A stretch of DNA of 64,000 nt from Alteromonas lipotrueiana (GCF_019249245.1 NZ_JAESDK010000016.1:1-64000); one strand, 5' to 3'; shown: positions 46,849-57,096, counted from the stretch's first letter. The notes: generated by a model from the letters alone, not told the origin. Made by a program: numbers and translations.

Positions 46849-48210
46849 GTGGACGCACTGATTCTTTCACGGCTTCAGTTTGCATTAAACATTAGTTTTC
46901 ATATTTTATTTCCTACTATTACCATCGCGTTGGGATGGTTTTTATTTTACTTTAAAGTTCGCTCTGACATCTCCGGTCACCCCGTGTGGATGCGCATATA
47001 CCGTTTTTGGGTGCGGGTATTTGCCCTTACCTTTGCATTGGGGGTTGTCAGTGGTGTAACCATGTCGTTTCAGTTTGGCACAAACTGGCCGGGCTTTATG
47101 GAAAAAGCCGGAAATATCGCCGGACCATTATTGGGCTATGAAGTGCTGACTGCGTTTTTCTTAGAAGCGACCTTCCTGGGCGTTATGCTATTTGGTATCC
47201 GACGGGTTCCGGGTTGGCTGCACACCTTATCAACCTTGGTGGTAGCCATAGGCACAACAGTTTCAGCCTTCTGGATTATCTCACTTAACAGTTGGATGCA
47301 TACCCCCCAGGGCCACGAGATGGTAGATGGGGTGCTGTATGCCAAAGACTGGTCAGCGATAATTTTTAATCCGTCATTTCCTTATCGGCTTACACACATG
47401 TTGTTAGCTTCGGGCCTGACAGCAAGCTTTTTAATCGCCGGGCTCTCGGCCTATCGTATATTTAAGGGCGATGACAAAATTGCGCCAAAAATTGCGCTCA
47501 AAACGGCAACCTATACCGCGGCGGTATTAATCCCACTTCAAATTTTTGCCGGCGACTTGCATGGTTTAAATACACTTGAGCATCAGCCACAAAAGATTGC
47601 TGCAATGGAAGGGGTGTGGGAAACCGATACCCAGGTGCCCTTAGTTTTGTTTGCGGTACCTGATGAAGACAACCGTACGAATCATTTTGAAGTGAGTATT
47701 CCGCGACTTGCCAGTTTAATTCTTACCCATTCGCCAGATGGTGAAATTAAGGGCCTAAACGAATTTAAAGGCGAGCATCCACCAGTGAAACCGGTCTTTT
47801 TCGCGTTTCGGGTTATGGTGGGTATGGGCATGCTGATGTTATTTTGCGCCTGGGCGGGTAGCTTTTTCCTGTATCGCCGTAACCAGTTGCCAGGATGGCT
47901 AACCCGGATATTCATAGCCATGAGCTTTAGTGGCTGGATTGCTACGTTGGCAGGCTGGTATGTAACCGAAGTAGGCCGGCAGCCCTACCTGATTTATGGT
48001 GTCATGAAAACAGCGCAAGCGGTGACTGCCCTACCGGCCGGTAATGTCTGGTTTTCTTTTCTGATGTATGCCGGGGTCTATTCCATACTGCTGGTGGCTT
48101 ATATGAGCACCTTGACACTTATGTGCCGGCGCTCAATCGAAATTGAAGAAATTTCCAGTGAAGAACGCGAAAAAGCGCGCGCTGCCCGCGTCTCGCCTAC
48201 CGGAGCTTAG
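46849..48210 (+). CDS. cydA: cytochrome bd ubiquinol oxidase subunit I
   Basis: Quinol-oxidising, haem-bearing subunit in the inner membrane. I take the GTG at 46849, five bases after GGAGG; an ATG at 46837 overlaps the regulator stop but has no site. From this start the protein is 453 residues, with haem ligand His18 (LQFALNISFHILFP), GYEVLTAFFLEATFLGVM (the two conserved Glu) and GRQPYLIYG near the C-terminus. It lacks the long Q-loop insertion of E. coli CydA (522 residues), so it belongs to the short, CIO-like type, often cyanide-tolerant. Confidence 0.93.
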   Translation: MDALILSRLQFALNISFHILFPTITIALGWFLFYFKVRSDISGHPVWMRIYRFWVRVFALTFALGVVSGVTMSFQFGTNWPGFMEKAGNIAGPLLGYEVLTAFFLEATFLGVMLFGIRRVPGWLHTLSTLVVAIGTTVSAFWIISLNSWMHTPQGHEMVDGVLYAKDWSAIIFNPSFPYRLTHMLLASGLTASFLIAGLSAYRIFKGDDKIAPKIALKTATYTAAVLIPLQIFAGDLHGLNTLEHQPQKIAAMEGVWETDTQVPLVLFAVPDEDNRTNHFEVSIPRLASLILTHSPDGEIKGLNEFKGEHPPVKPVFFAFRVMVGMGMLMLFCAWAGSFFLYRRNQLPGWLTRIFIAMSFSGWIATLAGWYVTEVGRQPYLIYGVMKTAQAVTALPAGNVWFSFLMYAGVYSILLVAYMSTLTLMCRRSIEIEEISSEEREKARAARVSPTGA

Positions 48211-48219
48211 GAGTAATTT

Positions 48220-49230
48220 ATGCCATTTGAAAGTTTAAGTTTAGTCACGCTGGCACATATTTACATAGGGTTAATGGCATTAGCAGTACTTTTGTACGCC
48301 GTACTAGATGGTTATGATTTAGGTGTTGGCGTACTGATACCGCCGCGTAACGAGGCCTTTCGTGATGACATGATTGCTTCTATTGGTCCTTATTGGGATG
48401 CCAACGAAACCTGGTTAGTGTTGGCGGTCGGCCTTTTATTATTTGCGTTTCCTCATGCTCATAGTCAAATTTTGCAAACCTTGTACGTACCGGCCACATT
48501 AATGCTGTTGGGGCTTATTTTACGGGGTGTGTCGTTCGACTTTAGGGCTAAGGTTGCTCAGTCAAAAAAACGTAAATGGGATTTGTCATTTAAGTATGGC
48601 TCATTAATAACGACTTTGGCTCAGGGCTATATGCTGGGAATTTGGGTCACGGGTCTGCGTACTGACTGGATGGCCCAGGGCTTTGCCTTGCTGGCCGCAC
48701 TGGGTGTGACCGCTGCGTATGCATTTATCGGTTCGTGCTGGCTTATACTGAAAACAGAAGGTGAGTTGCAGCAAAAAGCGGTGTACTGGGCTAAGCGCGG
48801 ACTATTTATATTAGGCGGAGGCATTGCTGTGGTCAGCATATTAAATCTGACTTTGCATGAAAGTGTGCGAGCACTTTGGTTATCGGCGCCCTGGGGGTAT
48901 TTTCTAATGGCGATTCCGGTTACCTGTTTTGCATTGCTGTGTTTATGCGCCGTTGTTTTAAAACGCTCGCCCACCGCAAAAGGTCATGCCGAATGGTTAC
49001 CCTTCGTTATCGCTCTGCTGATATTTGGCTTGTGTTTTGCCGCCTTCGCTATTAGCTACTACCCCTATGTGGTGCCGGGTGAGTTAACTATAATAGAGGC
49101 CGTGGCCGATGCCAGTTCGCTACGCTTTTTACTGGTAGGCGCTTCAATTGTTGTTCCCTGTATTCTGGCCTACACATTTATGGTGTATCGAATTTTTTCA
49201 GGTAAGGCTGAAAAACTCAGTTATTATTAA
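48220..49230 (+). CDS. cydB: cytochrome bd ubiquinol oxidase subunit II
   Basis: 336 residues, polytopic membrane protein. Family motif YAVLDGYDLGVGVLIP near the N-terminus and GPYWDANETWLVLAVGLLLFAFP follow the usual order. Nine bp after cydA. No small cydX-like frame follows before the terminator. Confidence 0.95.
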   Translation: MPFESLSLVTLAHIYIGLMALAVLLYAVLDGYDLGVGVLIPPRNEAFRDDMIASIGPYWDANETWLVLAVGLLLFAFPHAHSQILQTLYVPATLMLLGLILRGVSFDFRAKVAQSKKRKWDLSFKYGSLITTLAQGYMLGIWVTGLRTDWMAQGFALLAALGVTAAYAFIGSCWLILKTEGELQQKAVYWAKRGLFILGGGIAVVSILNLTLHESVRALWLSAPWGYFLMAIPVTCFALLCLCAVVLKRSPTAKGHAEWLPFVIALLIFGLCFAAFAISYYPYVVPGELTIIEAVADASSLRFLLVGASIVVPCILAYTFMVYRIFSGKAEKLSYY

Positions 49231-49249
49231 GCAATGCCTTAATTTAAAA

Positions 49250-49280
49250 ATGGCGGGGGCCATACATCTGCCTCCGCCAT
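49250..49280. terminator. bidirectional terminator between cydB and the acyl-CoA dehydrogenase gene
   Basis: A 10-bp stem ATGGCGGGGG/CCTCCGCCAT (one G-T pair) with an 11-base loop between convergent genes, flanked by an A-rich run on the left. Confidence 0.65.
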
Positions 49281-49298
49281 TATTGCGCTCGTGCAGTA

Positions 49299-50483
49299 TC
49301 AAAAAAACGCCTGCAAACCCGTTTGGGCACGTCCTAGTATAAGGCCATGTACATCGTAGGTGCCTTCATAGGTGTTAACCGTTTCTAAGTTCAGCATATG
49401 GCGCATGATGTGATATTCATCGCTGATGCCGTTACCGCCGTGCATGTCGCGGGCCTGGCGGGCAATATCTAACGCTTTACCGCAATTATTGCGTTTAATC
49501 AGTGAAATCATAGCCGGATCAAATTGCTGACTATCAATTAAGCGCCCTACCCGCAGCGCCCCTTGCAAACCCAGTGCGATATCGGTTTGCATATTAGCCA
49601 GTTTAGTTTGAAACAACTGAGTTTGTGCCAGCGGCCGGTTAAACTGTTTACGCTCTAATCCATATTGGCGCGCTGCATGCCAGCAAAATTCGGCTGCCCC
49701 CATACTGCCCCAGGCAATACCGTACCGAGCCCGGTTCAAACAGCTAAACGGCCCTTTTAAGCCCGACACGTTTGGCAGCATATCGTCATCAGGTACAAAT
49801 ACTGAGTCCATCACCAACTGCCCGGTAATAGAGGCCTTTAAAGACAACTTGTGTTTTATCTCGGGGGTCGATAAGCCTTGACTACCAGTCTTTACAATAA
49901 AGCCGTGAATAGCGTTATTTTTATCGCTTACTTTTGCCCACACAATAGCAATATCGGCAATGGGCGCATTGGTGATCCAGGTTTTGGTGCCGGTGAGCAG
50001 ATAACCGCCGCTTGTTTTAATAGCCCGGGTTCGCATGGCCGCCGGATCAGAACCGGCATCGGGTTCGGTTAGTCCAAAACACCCTATCCATTCGCCGCTT
50101 GCCAACCGGGGTAAGTACTGCTGTTTTTGGGCATCGCTGCCAAAAGCATCAATAGGATGCATAACCAGTGAAGATTGCACACTCATGGCACTTCGATAGC
50201 CACTGTCGACCCGCTCAACCTCTCGTGCAATTAATCCGTAAGTGACATAATTGACGCCCGCGCACCCGTACCCCTGGATTGTTGACCCCAGCAACCCCAG
50301 TTCTCCAAACTCGCGCATTATGTCCGGGTCAAAATGAGCCTCACGGTTTGCCTGAAGAATACGCGGCTGCAGGCGGTTTTGACAAAAGTCGCGGGCGGTA
50401 TCGGCCACCATACGTTCGTCATCTTGCAGCTGGTCATCCAGCATTAAAATATCATTCCAACAAGAAGCAGGTTGATTACTCAT
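49299..50483 (-). CDS. gcdH: glutaryl-CoA dehydrogenase-type acyl-CoA dehydrogenase
   Basis: FAD enzyme oxidising and decarboxylating glutaryl-CoA to crotonyl-CoA in lysine/tryptophan breakdown. 394 residues from the ATG at 50483, six bases after AGAGG; an upstream extension is rejected. It has [37 protein letters not shown], and the catalytic base Glu373 in [17 protein letters not shown], the position and context of GCDH. Followed convergently by cydB; an Lrp-type regulator lies just upstream on the same strand. Confidence 0.9.
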   Translation of the reverse strand: MSNQPASCWNDILMLDDQLQDDERMVADTARDFCQNRLQPRILQANREAHFDPDIMREFGELGLLGSTIQGYGCAGVNYVTYGLIAREVERVDSGYRSAMSVQSSLVMHPIDAFGSDAQKQQYLPRLASGEWIGCFGLTEPDAGSDPAAMRTRAIKTSGGYLLTGTKTWITNAPIADIAIVWAKVSDKNNAIHGFIVKTGSQGLSTPEIKHKLSLKASITGQLVMDSVFVPDDDMLPNVSGLKGPFSCLNRARYGIAWGSMGAAEFCWHAARQYGLERKQFNRPLAQTQLFQTKLANMQTDIALGLQGALRVGRLIDSQQFDPAMISLIKRNNCGKALDIARQARDMHGGNGISDEYHIMRHMLNLETVNTYEGTYDVHGLILGRAQTGLQAFF

Positions 50484-50538
50484 AAGGTTCCTCTGTGATG
50501 TATGTGGTGGCGATAGTGGCGGGTTGATTTGCGGGTAT

Positions 50539-51012
50539 TTATAAATGATGCAAGGGTAAAGCGGTAGAATACTTGATTTGTTCCATCGCAAAACTGGATG
50601 TTACATCGTTTAAATCTATACCCTTAACCAGCCGTTTATAGAAATAATCAAAACTGGTCATATCCTTAACCAGTACCTTCAATAAATAATCATATTCGCC
50701 GCTCATGCGGTAGAACTCTACGACTTCATAAAAACCTTCGACATGCCTGGCAAACTGTTCTAACCATTTGCCATCATGGCGCGCAGCTTTTACCTGTACA
50801 AAAACCGTGGTGGTCAATGCCAGCCGGCTGGCATCCAGTAGTGCCACTTTTTTCGTTACGATACCATTTTGCTGAAGCCGCTGAATTCGACGCCAGCAAG
50901 GAGTTGTAGTTAACCCCACCTGTTCAGCCACCTCTGTTACCGACAGATCAGCATTGGTTTGCAACAAGCCCAGAATAGCGCGATCAATCTTATCAATAGA
51001 AATTTCTTTCAT
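50539..51012 (-). CDS. Lrp/AsnC-family transcriptional regulator
   Basis: 157 residues. N-terminal helix-turn-helix ([38 protein letters not shown]) and a C-terminal RAM ligand-binding domain with [27 protein letters not shown]. It lies between gcdH and a divergent cysteine-synthase-like gene and probably controls one or both in response to an amino acid. Likely sites are in the 120-bp divergent gap 51013-51132. Confidence 0.93.
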   Translation of the reverse strand: MKEISIDKIDRAILGLLQTNADLSVTEVAEQVGLTTTPCWRRIQRLQQNGIVTKKVALLDASRLALTTTVFVQVKAARHDGKWLEQFARHVEGFYEVVEFYRMSGEYDYLLKVLVKDMTSFDYFYKRLVKGIDLNDVTSSFAMEQIKYSTALPLHHL

Positions 51013-51132
51013 AAAATATCGAATAACAGCAAATTATTTGTTTTTGAGCATAAATCGCCCAGCCTATTTAAGCAAATTTTGTAAGCACACTCTGCCACAC
51101 TGGTTCTTATCAGAAGTCACCGGAACACCCTT

Positions 51133-52116
51133 ATGAATATTGACCGACACAGCATGCCCCCAGCCCGCATCTATGACAATATCACGCAAACTATTGGTCA
51201 TACTCCGCTAATTTATTTACACCGCCTGGCTCGTAAGTATCAATGGGTTACCACACCGATGGTAAAGGTAGAATATTTTAATCCTGCCGGTTCGATAAAA
51301 GACCGCCCTGCCCTGGCGATGCTAAAACAACTGATGAACAGCGCCGCGTTTAATCAAGACACCCAAATTATTGAAGCGTCATCTGGCAATAACGGAGTGG
51401 CCTGTGCCTGGCTTGGAGCGCTCTATGATATTAAGGTGACTATTGTTATCCCTGAGCATATGTCGATAGAGCGTCAGCGTTTGATTCGTCATTATGGTGC
51501 GGATGTTATTACTACCCCAAAACAGTTGGGTACCAAGGGCGCTATTGATAAAGCCCGGCAACTGGTATTACACACCCCCGGTGCGGTGGCGCTGGACCAG
51601 TTTGCAAACCCAGCGAATGTAAAAGCTCATGCTCAAACCACAGCTCAGGAGTTATTGCACGATACCGCCGGACAAATTGATGTGCTGGTGGCAGGAATAG
51701 GCACCGGTGGCACCATAACCGGACTGGCTCAGACCATAAAACAGCAATGTCCTGCTTTAAAAGTAATTGGAATAGAGCCGGCTCGCTGTCCGGTATTAAG
51801 TGAAAAGCGCAGTGGGGTACATAATATTCAGGGCTTAAGTTCAGGGCATATACCGGATATTCTGGATCCGCACTGCATTGATAAAATAATGACGGTAGAA
51901 GACGATGATGCCATTGGGTTTGCGCGCTTGCTGGCTACTTGTGAAGGTCTGGCGGTAGGTATTTCATCGGGCGCAGCTATGCATGCCACTGCAAAGCTGT
52001 GCCAGCTAGCCGAATATCGCAGTAAAAAAATAGTGACCATTTTGCCTGACGGCGCTGAGCGTTATTTTTCTACTGAACTGTTTGTAAATTCGTCCGATAG
52101 CCAAGCGGACGACTAA
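51133..52116 (+). CDS. cysteine synthase/CysM-like PLP enzyme
   Basis: 327 residues, fold-type II PLP enzyme. Lys56 in NPAGSIKDRPA should bind PLP; AGIGTGGTITG is the phosphate loop; ILPDGAERYFSTELF is the CysK/CysM C-terminal segment. The substrate loop, normally T-S-G-N-T, reads Ser83-Ser-Gly-Asn-Asn87, so the carboxylate-binding Thr is replaced by Asn. It may be an O-acetylserine sulfhydrylase variant or a related beta-replacement or elimination enzyme. Divergent from an Lrp-type regulator. Confidence 0.75.
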   Translation: MNIDRHSMPPARIYDNITQTIGHTPLIYLHRLARKYQWVTTPMVKVEYFNPAGSIKDRPALAMLKQLMNSAAFNQDTQIIEASSGNNGVACAWLGALYDIKVTIVIPEHMSIERQRLIRHYGADVITTPKQLGTKGAIDKARQLVLHTPGAVALDQFANPANVKAHAQTTAQELLHDTAGQIDVLVAGIGTGGTITGLAQTIKQQCPALKVIGIEPARCPVLSEKRSGVHNIQGLSSGHIPDILDPHCIDKIMTVEDDDAIGFARLLATCEGLAVGISSGAAMHATAKLCQLAEYRSKKIVTILPDGAERYFSTELFVNSSDSQADD

Positions 52117-52121
52117 CGGGT

Positions 52122-52751
52122 TTAAGGCATAATGTCGGTAGTCAGCCACCACGGTTGCGCAAAAGATACCTGCGCAGCGGGTATCTCGAATTCATAGGGC
52201 GGCTCGAATGTTTGCCAAAAACCGGCCCGCAGGTCGGGATTATGAATTGTTAGTAGTCCGTCATTCTGATAGCGGCGTAGCACAGTATTGTATGCTTCAA
52301 CAGGAAATAACGGCTTACGGGGAGTAAACACCACCGCACCGCCGTGCTGCTGATACAGGGCTTTGTCTACCTGCCATGAGCCTACCTGCTGACGAGCCAC
52401 TTTGTGTAAGTCAGTTGTTTCAGATGATGAAGCAACAGAAGTGCGAAATCGCTCGGTGAATTGCCTGGCAAGTTGAAGATCAGTCGTAATACCCTGTTTA
52501 TCAGCATAATCCTTTAACACGGTATCGACGATAATCTGGGTCAGCTGGTGCTGACGAAAACCCACCAACGCTACTTCTTTGCTGACACTGGCATTATGCG
52601 TCATATTTTTAAGCTCTTTTTGATCTGGGCTTATCTGGCTAAGCTCAATCGTGTTTCCCAACACAACGGCCACTTCCTGCGCCCGTGGCGCGTGAGTGCA
52701 TAACCCTAACCATAAAGTCCCTATTACAATTGCTACCTGCTGCAGACGCAT
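52122..52751 (-). CDS. secreted protein of unknown function, SurA-N-like
   Basis: 209 residues from the ATG at 52751, preceded by AGGAG; a longer reading upstream is rejected. A signal peptide (MRLQQVAIVIGTLWLGLCTHAPRA) is followed by a helical region starting EVAVVLGNTIELSQI, which recalls the N-terminal chaperone part of SurA-type peptidyl-prolyl isomerases, though no isomerase domain is present. Its stop lies 5 bp from the convergent cysteine-synthase-like gene; the gene upstream of it is divergent. Confidence 0.5.
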   Translation of the reverse strand: MRLQQVAIVIGTLWLGLCTHAPRAQEVAVVLGNTIELSQISPDQKELKNMTHNASVSKEVALVGFRQHQLTQIIVDTVLKDYADKQGITTDLQLARQFTERFRTSVASSSETTDLHKVARQQVGSWQVDKALYQQHGGAVVFTPRKPLFPVEAYNTVLRRYQNDGLLTIHNPDLRAGFWQTFEPPYEFEIPAAQVSFAQPWWLTTDIMP

Positions 52752-52843
52752 GATGTCTTCTCCTATGATTTTGGTCAGCTGGCCATCGTGTTTGAGGCAC
52801 TGCATACTAGTATCATAACCTGAAGTCGAATAAAAAAGCATCT

Positions 52844-53341
52844 ATGCATAAATTGTATCTGGTCGCCGGACAGCCGGCCGTAGGTAAAACTACCTGGGCT
52901 GCAATATTGGCGCAGTCTACGCGCGCCTGTTTTATTGACATTGATACGCTGAGCGAGCCGATAGTCCGGGCTGGACTGGGGCTTGGTGGCATGCCGATGG
53001 ACGACCGCGATAGCCTGCAATACAAGCAAACCTTTCGTGAGCCGATATATCAAGCCATGTGGCAAACTGCCCGACAAAACCTGCCCCACGTGCCGGTTGT
53101 TATGTGCGCCCCTTTTACTAAAGAGTTACAGCAACCTGACTGGCTGCAGCAAATAGAGCAACAAATACAGTGTAGGGTGACGGTTTTTTGGTTATATGCC
53201 AGTGAGACAACAATAAAGCGCCGGATGCAAAAAAGGGGAAATAAACGGGATTTGGCTAAACTGGCTACGTGGGGACAATACCAGTCTTATTTCGAGGTGA
53301 TGCCACAGTGCCGACACATTGCGGTTAACTGTGACAAATAA
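52844..53341 (+). CDS. P-loop kinase-like ATPase
   Basis: 165 residues with a Walker A motif GQPAVGKTT at the N-terminus, a central DIDTL acidic motif, and a lid-like RRMQKRGNKRD segment near the C-terminus, the layout of small zeta-toxin/gluconate-kinase-like nucleotide kinases. Substrate unknown. Followed by a strong terminator. Confidence 0.7.
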   Translation: MHKLYLVAGQPAVGKTTWAAILAQSTRACFIDIDTLSEPIVRAGLGLGGMPMDDRDSLQYKQTFREPIYQAMWQTARQNLPHVPVVMCAPFTKELQQPDWLQQIEQQIQCRVTVFWLYASETTIKRRMQKRGNKRDLAKLATWGQYQSYFEVMPQCRHIAVNCDK

Positions 53342-53370
53342 AAAACAGCAGTCAGATGACTGCTGTTTTT
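53341..53370. terminator. strong bidirectional terminator
   Basis: A perfect 14-bp stem AAAAACAGCAGTCA/TGACTGCTGTTTTT with a 2-base centre, between the convergent kinase-like gene and the cold-shock gene. Confidence 0.88.
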
Positions 53371-53378
53371 AGGAATAC

Positions 53379-53588
53379 TTAGATAGCATTCACGTTGGCA
53401 GCCTGCAGACCTTTCTGACCTTGCTCAACTTCAAACTCAACGCGTTGACCTTCGTTAAGAGTCTTGTAGCCTTCTGAAACGATAGCACGGAAATGAACAA
53501 AAACGTCCTTATCACCGCTATCCTGAGTTAGAAAACCATAACCTTTATCAGCGTTAAACCACTTAACGGTACCTGTAACTTTTGACAT
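53379..53588 (-). CDS. CspA-family cold-shock protein
   Basis: 69 residues, one cold-shock domain with the RNP1 motif KGYGFLTQ and RNP2 [10 protein letters not shown]. Binds single-stranded nucleic acid and melts RNA structure. GAGG lies five bases before the start. A long AT-rich leader precedes it. The specific Csp subtype cannot be assigned. Confidence 0.95.
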   Translation of the reverse strand: MSKVTGTVKWFNADKGYGFLTQDSGDKDVFVHFRAIVSEGYKTLNEGQRVEFEVEQGQKGLQAANVNAI

Positions 53589-53878
53589 GTAGACCTCAAA
53601 AAATCTCTATTAACATCGCTTTCGCGTATAACTAACCGTCTTTAAACTTGACGAGTTTATTTGGGTCTTACTTTAGAATGAACAAACCACTAACTGCAAA
53701 TCACAGGCGTAACTTGAGTATTTATACATCAACGCAGAAACAAATATAAACACGTCTGGTTAAAGACTTTGGCTAAAACAGCCAAGAACACTATAACAGG
53801 TATTTTTATAATTAACACATAAATAGCAAGTAAAAAGTTAAAATTTGTACAACTTTAAGGGCACTATTTGCGGCCTTA
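53589..53878 (-). promoter_or_regulatory. upstream region and probable long leader of the cold-shock gene
   Basis: 290 bp without a gene between ubiB and the cold-shock gene. AT-rich, with a small inverted repeat TAAACT-N5-AGTTTA (53643-53659) about 55 bases upstream of the start. CspA-type mRNAs usually have long structured leaders that act as thermosensors; I cannot recognise a canonical cold box. Confidence 0.4.
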
Positions 53879-55519
53879 TTATTGTAACTCCCGATGACCC
53901 TTTCGCCACGACTGCAACCAGCAGCCTACACCAGTACCGGCACTTAGCGCCGGAAATATCCAATGCATTTCGTAAACGGGTAATATCGCCGCCACTATAA
54001 TAAAAGTGGCGCCCACAACACCGTAATGGGCTGCCCGGGTTGCATGAATTTGCATTTGAATAAGATGCTGATGCTCTCGGCGCTGTCGAATAGGCAAAGC
54101 TTTAAGTTGCACCATACTGTCGTGCAACAAATCGGGCATGTCTGGCATTTTTTCTGACCAGTACGGCAAATTAGCTTTTACTTTTTTTAGCATAGCTTTA
54201 ACGCCAATTTGCTCCTGCATCCAGTTTTCTAAGAACGGCTTGGCGGTTTTCCATAGGTCTAGTTGTGGGTACAGCTGTCGGCCCAGACCTTCAATGTACA
54301 ACAATGTTTTTTGCAGCAATACCAGTTGCGGCTGTACCACCATATTAAAACGTCGGGCAGTATTAAACAGCTGCAGCAAAACATTACCAAATGAAATCTC
54401 GGCCAGCGGTTTTTGAAAAATGGGTTCGCATACAGTGCGAATCGCCATTTCAAATTCGTCAATATTGGTGTCGGGCGGCACCCAGCCTGAATCGGCATGT
54501 AGCTGTGCGACCTTGCGATAATCGCGATTAAAAAATGCCACAAAGTTTTCTGCAAGGTACCGTTTGTCTTCTTTATTCAGCGTACCGACAATACCAAAGT
54601 CAATGGCGATATACTTGGGTTCATCAGGGGTCTCAGGCGATACAAAAATATTGCCTGGGTGCATATCTGCATGAAAAAAGCTGTCGCGGAATACCTGTGT
54701 AAAAAACACTTCTACCCCCCGTTCAGCCAACAACTTCATATTGGTCTTTTGCGCCAGTAAAGCATCAATATTTGAGACCGGTATGCCGTAAATACGCTCC
54801 ATTACCAGCACATTGTGGCGGCACAGCTCACTGTAAATTTTAGGAATATACAGAGCATCCGAGCCTTCAAAATTACGACGTAGCTGAATACCATTGGCTG
54901 ATTCACGCAATAGATCAAGCTCGTCGACCAGTGTTTTTTGATACTCGGTAACCACTTCTACCGGACGCAGACGTTTACCGTCAGGCAGCCATTTTTGCAA
55001 AACCTGAGCTAAGGTGAACAACAGATCCATGTCGGCTTCGATGGTTTTACGAATATCAGGTCGCAGTACCTTAACCACCACATTGCTACCATTGCTGTGA
55101 AGCTTTGCCGCGTGCACCTGTGCTATAGAGGCTGAGGCTAATGGGTCTACCTGAAATTCGCTGAACAACTCATTTAAATCGGTAAGCCCCAAAGCCTCTC
55201 GAATAATGATCTGAGCCTGGTCAGAAGGAAACGGCGCAACTTTATCCTGTAATCGGGCAAGTTGATTGGCAATAGCCGGATGCAATAAGTCACGACGGGT
55301 CGACAGCATTTGTCCGAATTTAATAAATACCGGCCCCAGCGACTGCAGCGCCAGAGTAATGCGTTCGCCTGCAGTTTCATGCTTATACTGGTTGTTTATC
55401 CAGAAAACACATTTGCGCAGGGCTCTGGCGTACCAGGGCATCCAGCGATCAGGAATCAGCTCATCTAAGCCGTGCTGTAACAGCACCTTGTTGATTTGGT
55501 ACAATCGGAAAATTCGCAT
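53879..55519 (-). CDS. ubiB: ubiquinone biosynthesis kinase-like protein UbiB
   Basis: 546 residues, ABC1/ADCK atypical kinase required for ubiquinone synthesis. Contains [20 protein letters not shown] (KxGQ motif), the A-rich loop region [22 protein letters not shown] and [11 protein letters not shown]. Two C-terminal hydrophobic segments anchor it to the membrane. ATG at 55519 chosen over a TTG two codons upstream. Third gene of ubiE-ubiJ-ubiB. Confidence 0.96.
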   Translation of the reverse strand: MRIFRLYQINKVLLQHGLDELIPDRWMPWYARALRKCVFWINNQYKHETAGERITLALQSLGPVFIKFGQMLSTRRDLLHPAIANQLARLQDKVAPFPSDQAQIIIREALGLTDLNELFSEFQVDPLASASIAQVHAAKLHSNGSNVVVKVLRPDIRKTIEADMDLLFTLAQVLQKWLPDGKRLRPVEVVTEYQKTLVDELDLLRESANGIQLRRNFEGSDALYIPKIYSELCRHNVLVMERIYGIPVSNIDALLAQKTNMKLLAERGVEVFFTQVFRDSFFHADMHPGNIFVSPETPDEPKYIAIDFGIVGTLNKEDKRYLAENFVAFFNRDYRKVAQLHADSGWVPPDTNIDEFEMAIRTVCEPIFQKPLAEISFGNVLLQLFNTARRFNMVVQPQLVLLQKTLLYIEGLGRQLYPQLDLWKTAKPFLENWMQEQIGVKAMLKKVKANLPYWSEKMPDMPDLLHDSMVQLKALPIRQRREHQHLIQMQIHATRAAHYGVVGATFIIVAAILPVYEMHWIFPALSAGTGVGCWLQSWRKGHRELQ

Positions 55520-55531
55520 AACCAAATATAA

Positions 55532-56164
55532 TTACTGCTCTTTGTCTAATGCGTTAAGGCGGGCCTCAAAACGCTGAATGTCGTCGCGTAAAATGCTCAC
55601 TTCGTCACTAAAGTGCAACATAGCTAACTTACCAACCCCAATGGGTTTTTCTTCGGTTATGGTGTTTGTTATGCCAGCGCGGGTGCGCCCTAAAACTTGC
55701 ATCAGGCTCTGTTTGAACTTTTCAGCACTACTAAACGCCTGATGGGCGGCAATATCGCCGATATAGTCAGACAACCATTCTTCAGGATCAGTATCCAGTT
55801 GCCCGAACAAAGCGGCTACTTTTTGTGCAATGCTTAATTCACCGTCTAAATCTAATGCTTGTTGACGGATAAGCTGAGTCAGCTGGCTGGTTTGGGTAAG
55901 TTTAGGCAACACACTGACTGAAGTGCGAATACAACAAGTGTGAGTGTCTATATCTGCCACTACTTCAGGGTGCGACCGGGGTTCGGTATGGATATCCACC
56001 CGCTTAGAAAATATCAGCGTAAGCCCGGCAGGCAGTTCATCTAAAAACAGCACCAGTCGCTGACCTTCTAATGCCGCCAACCGACCCGCACTATCTTCAT
56101 CCAGTGTCAGTATTCGGTTGACTGCAGCTTCGGCAGTGGCCGTAAACAATGCGCTTGCTGGCAT
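55532..56164 (-). CDS. ubiJ: ubiquinone biosynthesis accessory factor UbiJ
   Basis: 210 residues with an N-terminal SCP2-like lipid-binding domain (~20-120, DIDTHTCCIRTSVSVLPKLT) and a C-terminal coiled coil (ILRDDIQRFEARLNALDKEQ). It scaffolds the Ubi complex in the cytoplasm. Its ATG overlaps the ubiE stop by one base (TAATG). Confidence 0.92.
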   Translation of the reverse strand: MPASALFTATAEAAVNRILTLDEDSAGRLAALEGQRLVLFLDELPAGLTLIFSKRVDIHTEPRSHPEVVADIDTHTCCIRTSVSVLPKLTQTSQLTQLIRQQALDLDGELSIAQKVAALFGQLDTDPEEWLSDYIGDIAAHQAFSSAEKFKQSLMQVLGRTRAGITNTITEEKPIGVGKLAMLHFSDEVSILRDDIQRFEARLNALDKEQ

Positions 56165-56949
56165 TAAAATTTGTATCCCCGATGCAGCGCTACTATGCCG
56201 CCGGTCAGATTACTGTAGTCGCATTGCTCAAAGCCGGCCTGCTCAAACATTCCTTTAAGCGTCTCCTGGTCAGGGTGCATGCGAATGCTTTCAGCCAGAT
56301 AACGATAGCTTTCTTCATCGTTTGCCACTACCTGCCCCATACGCGGCAAAATATGAAAAGAATAGATATCGTACAGCTTTGATAAGTGCTCTGATGCGGG
56401 TTTTGAGAATTCCAGTACCAACAGACGCCCACCCGGTTTTAACACCCGGTAGATTGAATCCAGTGCGTTTTGTTTTTCGGTCACATTGCGCAGGCCAAAT
56501 GCCATAGTGACAACATCAAAAGTGTTGTCGGGGAACGGCAGGCTTTCGGCGTCAGCCTGAACATAATCAATGTTACTTACCAGGCCTTTATCACGCAATT
56601 TATCGCGGCCAACTTTAAGCATCGACAAATTAATATCAGCCAGTGTTACTGAACCGGTAGGGCCTACCATGCGTGAAAATTTTGCAGTCAGATCGCCGGT
56701 ACCACCAGCAATATCCAGAACCTTATGACCGGCTCTTACTCCGGAACAATCAATGGTATAGCGCTTCCACAACCGATGTACGCCTAACGACATAAGGTCG
56801 TTCATCACATCATACTTGGCGGCGACCGAATCAAATACATTGGCAACCAGCGATGCTTTTTGCGATTTATCGACCTGTTTAAAACCAAAGTGGGTCTGTT
56901 GACCGGGTGAATTCTCAGGCGCCGGAGATGTCGTATCTGAGTCGCTCAT
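56164..56949 (-). CDS. ubiE: ubiquinone/menaquinone C-methyltransferase UbiE
   Basis: 261 residues, SAM-dependent C-methylation of the benzoquinol ring. [15 protein letters not shown] is the SAM-binding motif; [18 protein letters not shown] and [19 protein letters not shown] are family signatures. First gene of ubiE-ubiJ-ubiB. Confidence 0.97.
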   Translation of the reverse strand: MSDSDTTSPAPENSPGQQTHFGFKQVDKSQKASLVANVFDSVAAKYDVMNDLMSLGVHRLWKRYTIDCSGVRAGHKVLDIAGGTGDLTAKFSRMVGPTGSVTLADINLSMLKVGRDKLRDKGLVSNIDYVQADAESLPFPDNTFDVVTMAFGLRNVTEKQNALDSIYRVLKPGGRLLVLEFSKPASEHLSKLYDIYSFHILPRMGQVVANDEESYRYLAESIRMHPDQETLKGMFEQAGFEQCDYSNLTGGIVALHRGYKF

Positions 56950-57096
56950 ACCATTCCTGTTACGTATTCAATCATGGTTCGAAGTGTACCCAATAAAGGC
57001 AGCTAGCAACAGCCATTTAGGGTTAAATTCCTGCTAACTAACCCGATGACACTGTGGCAAAGAACAAGGCCCAAAATACAACATCGGCTTTACCTG

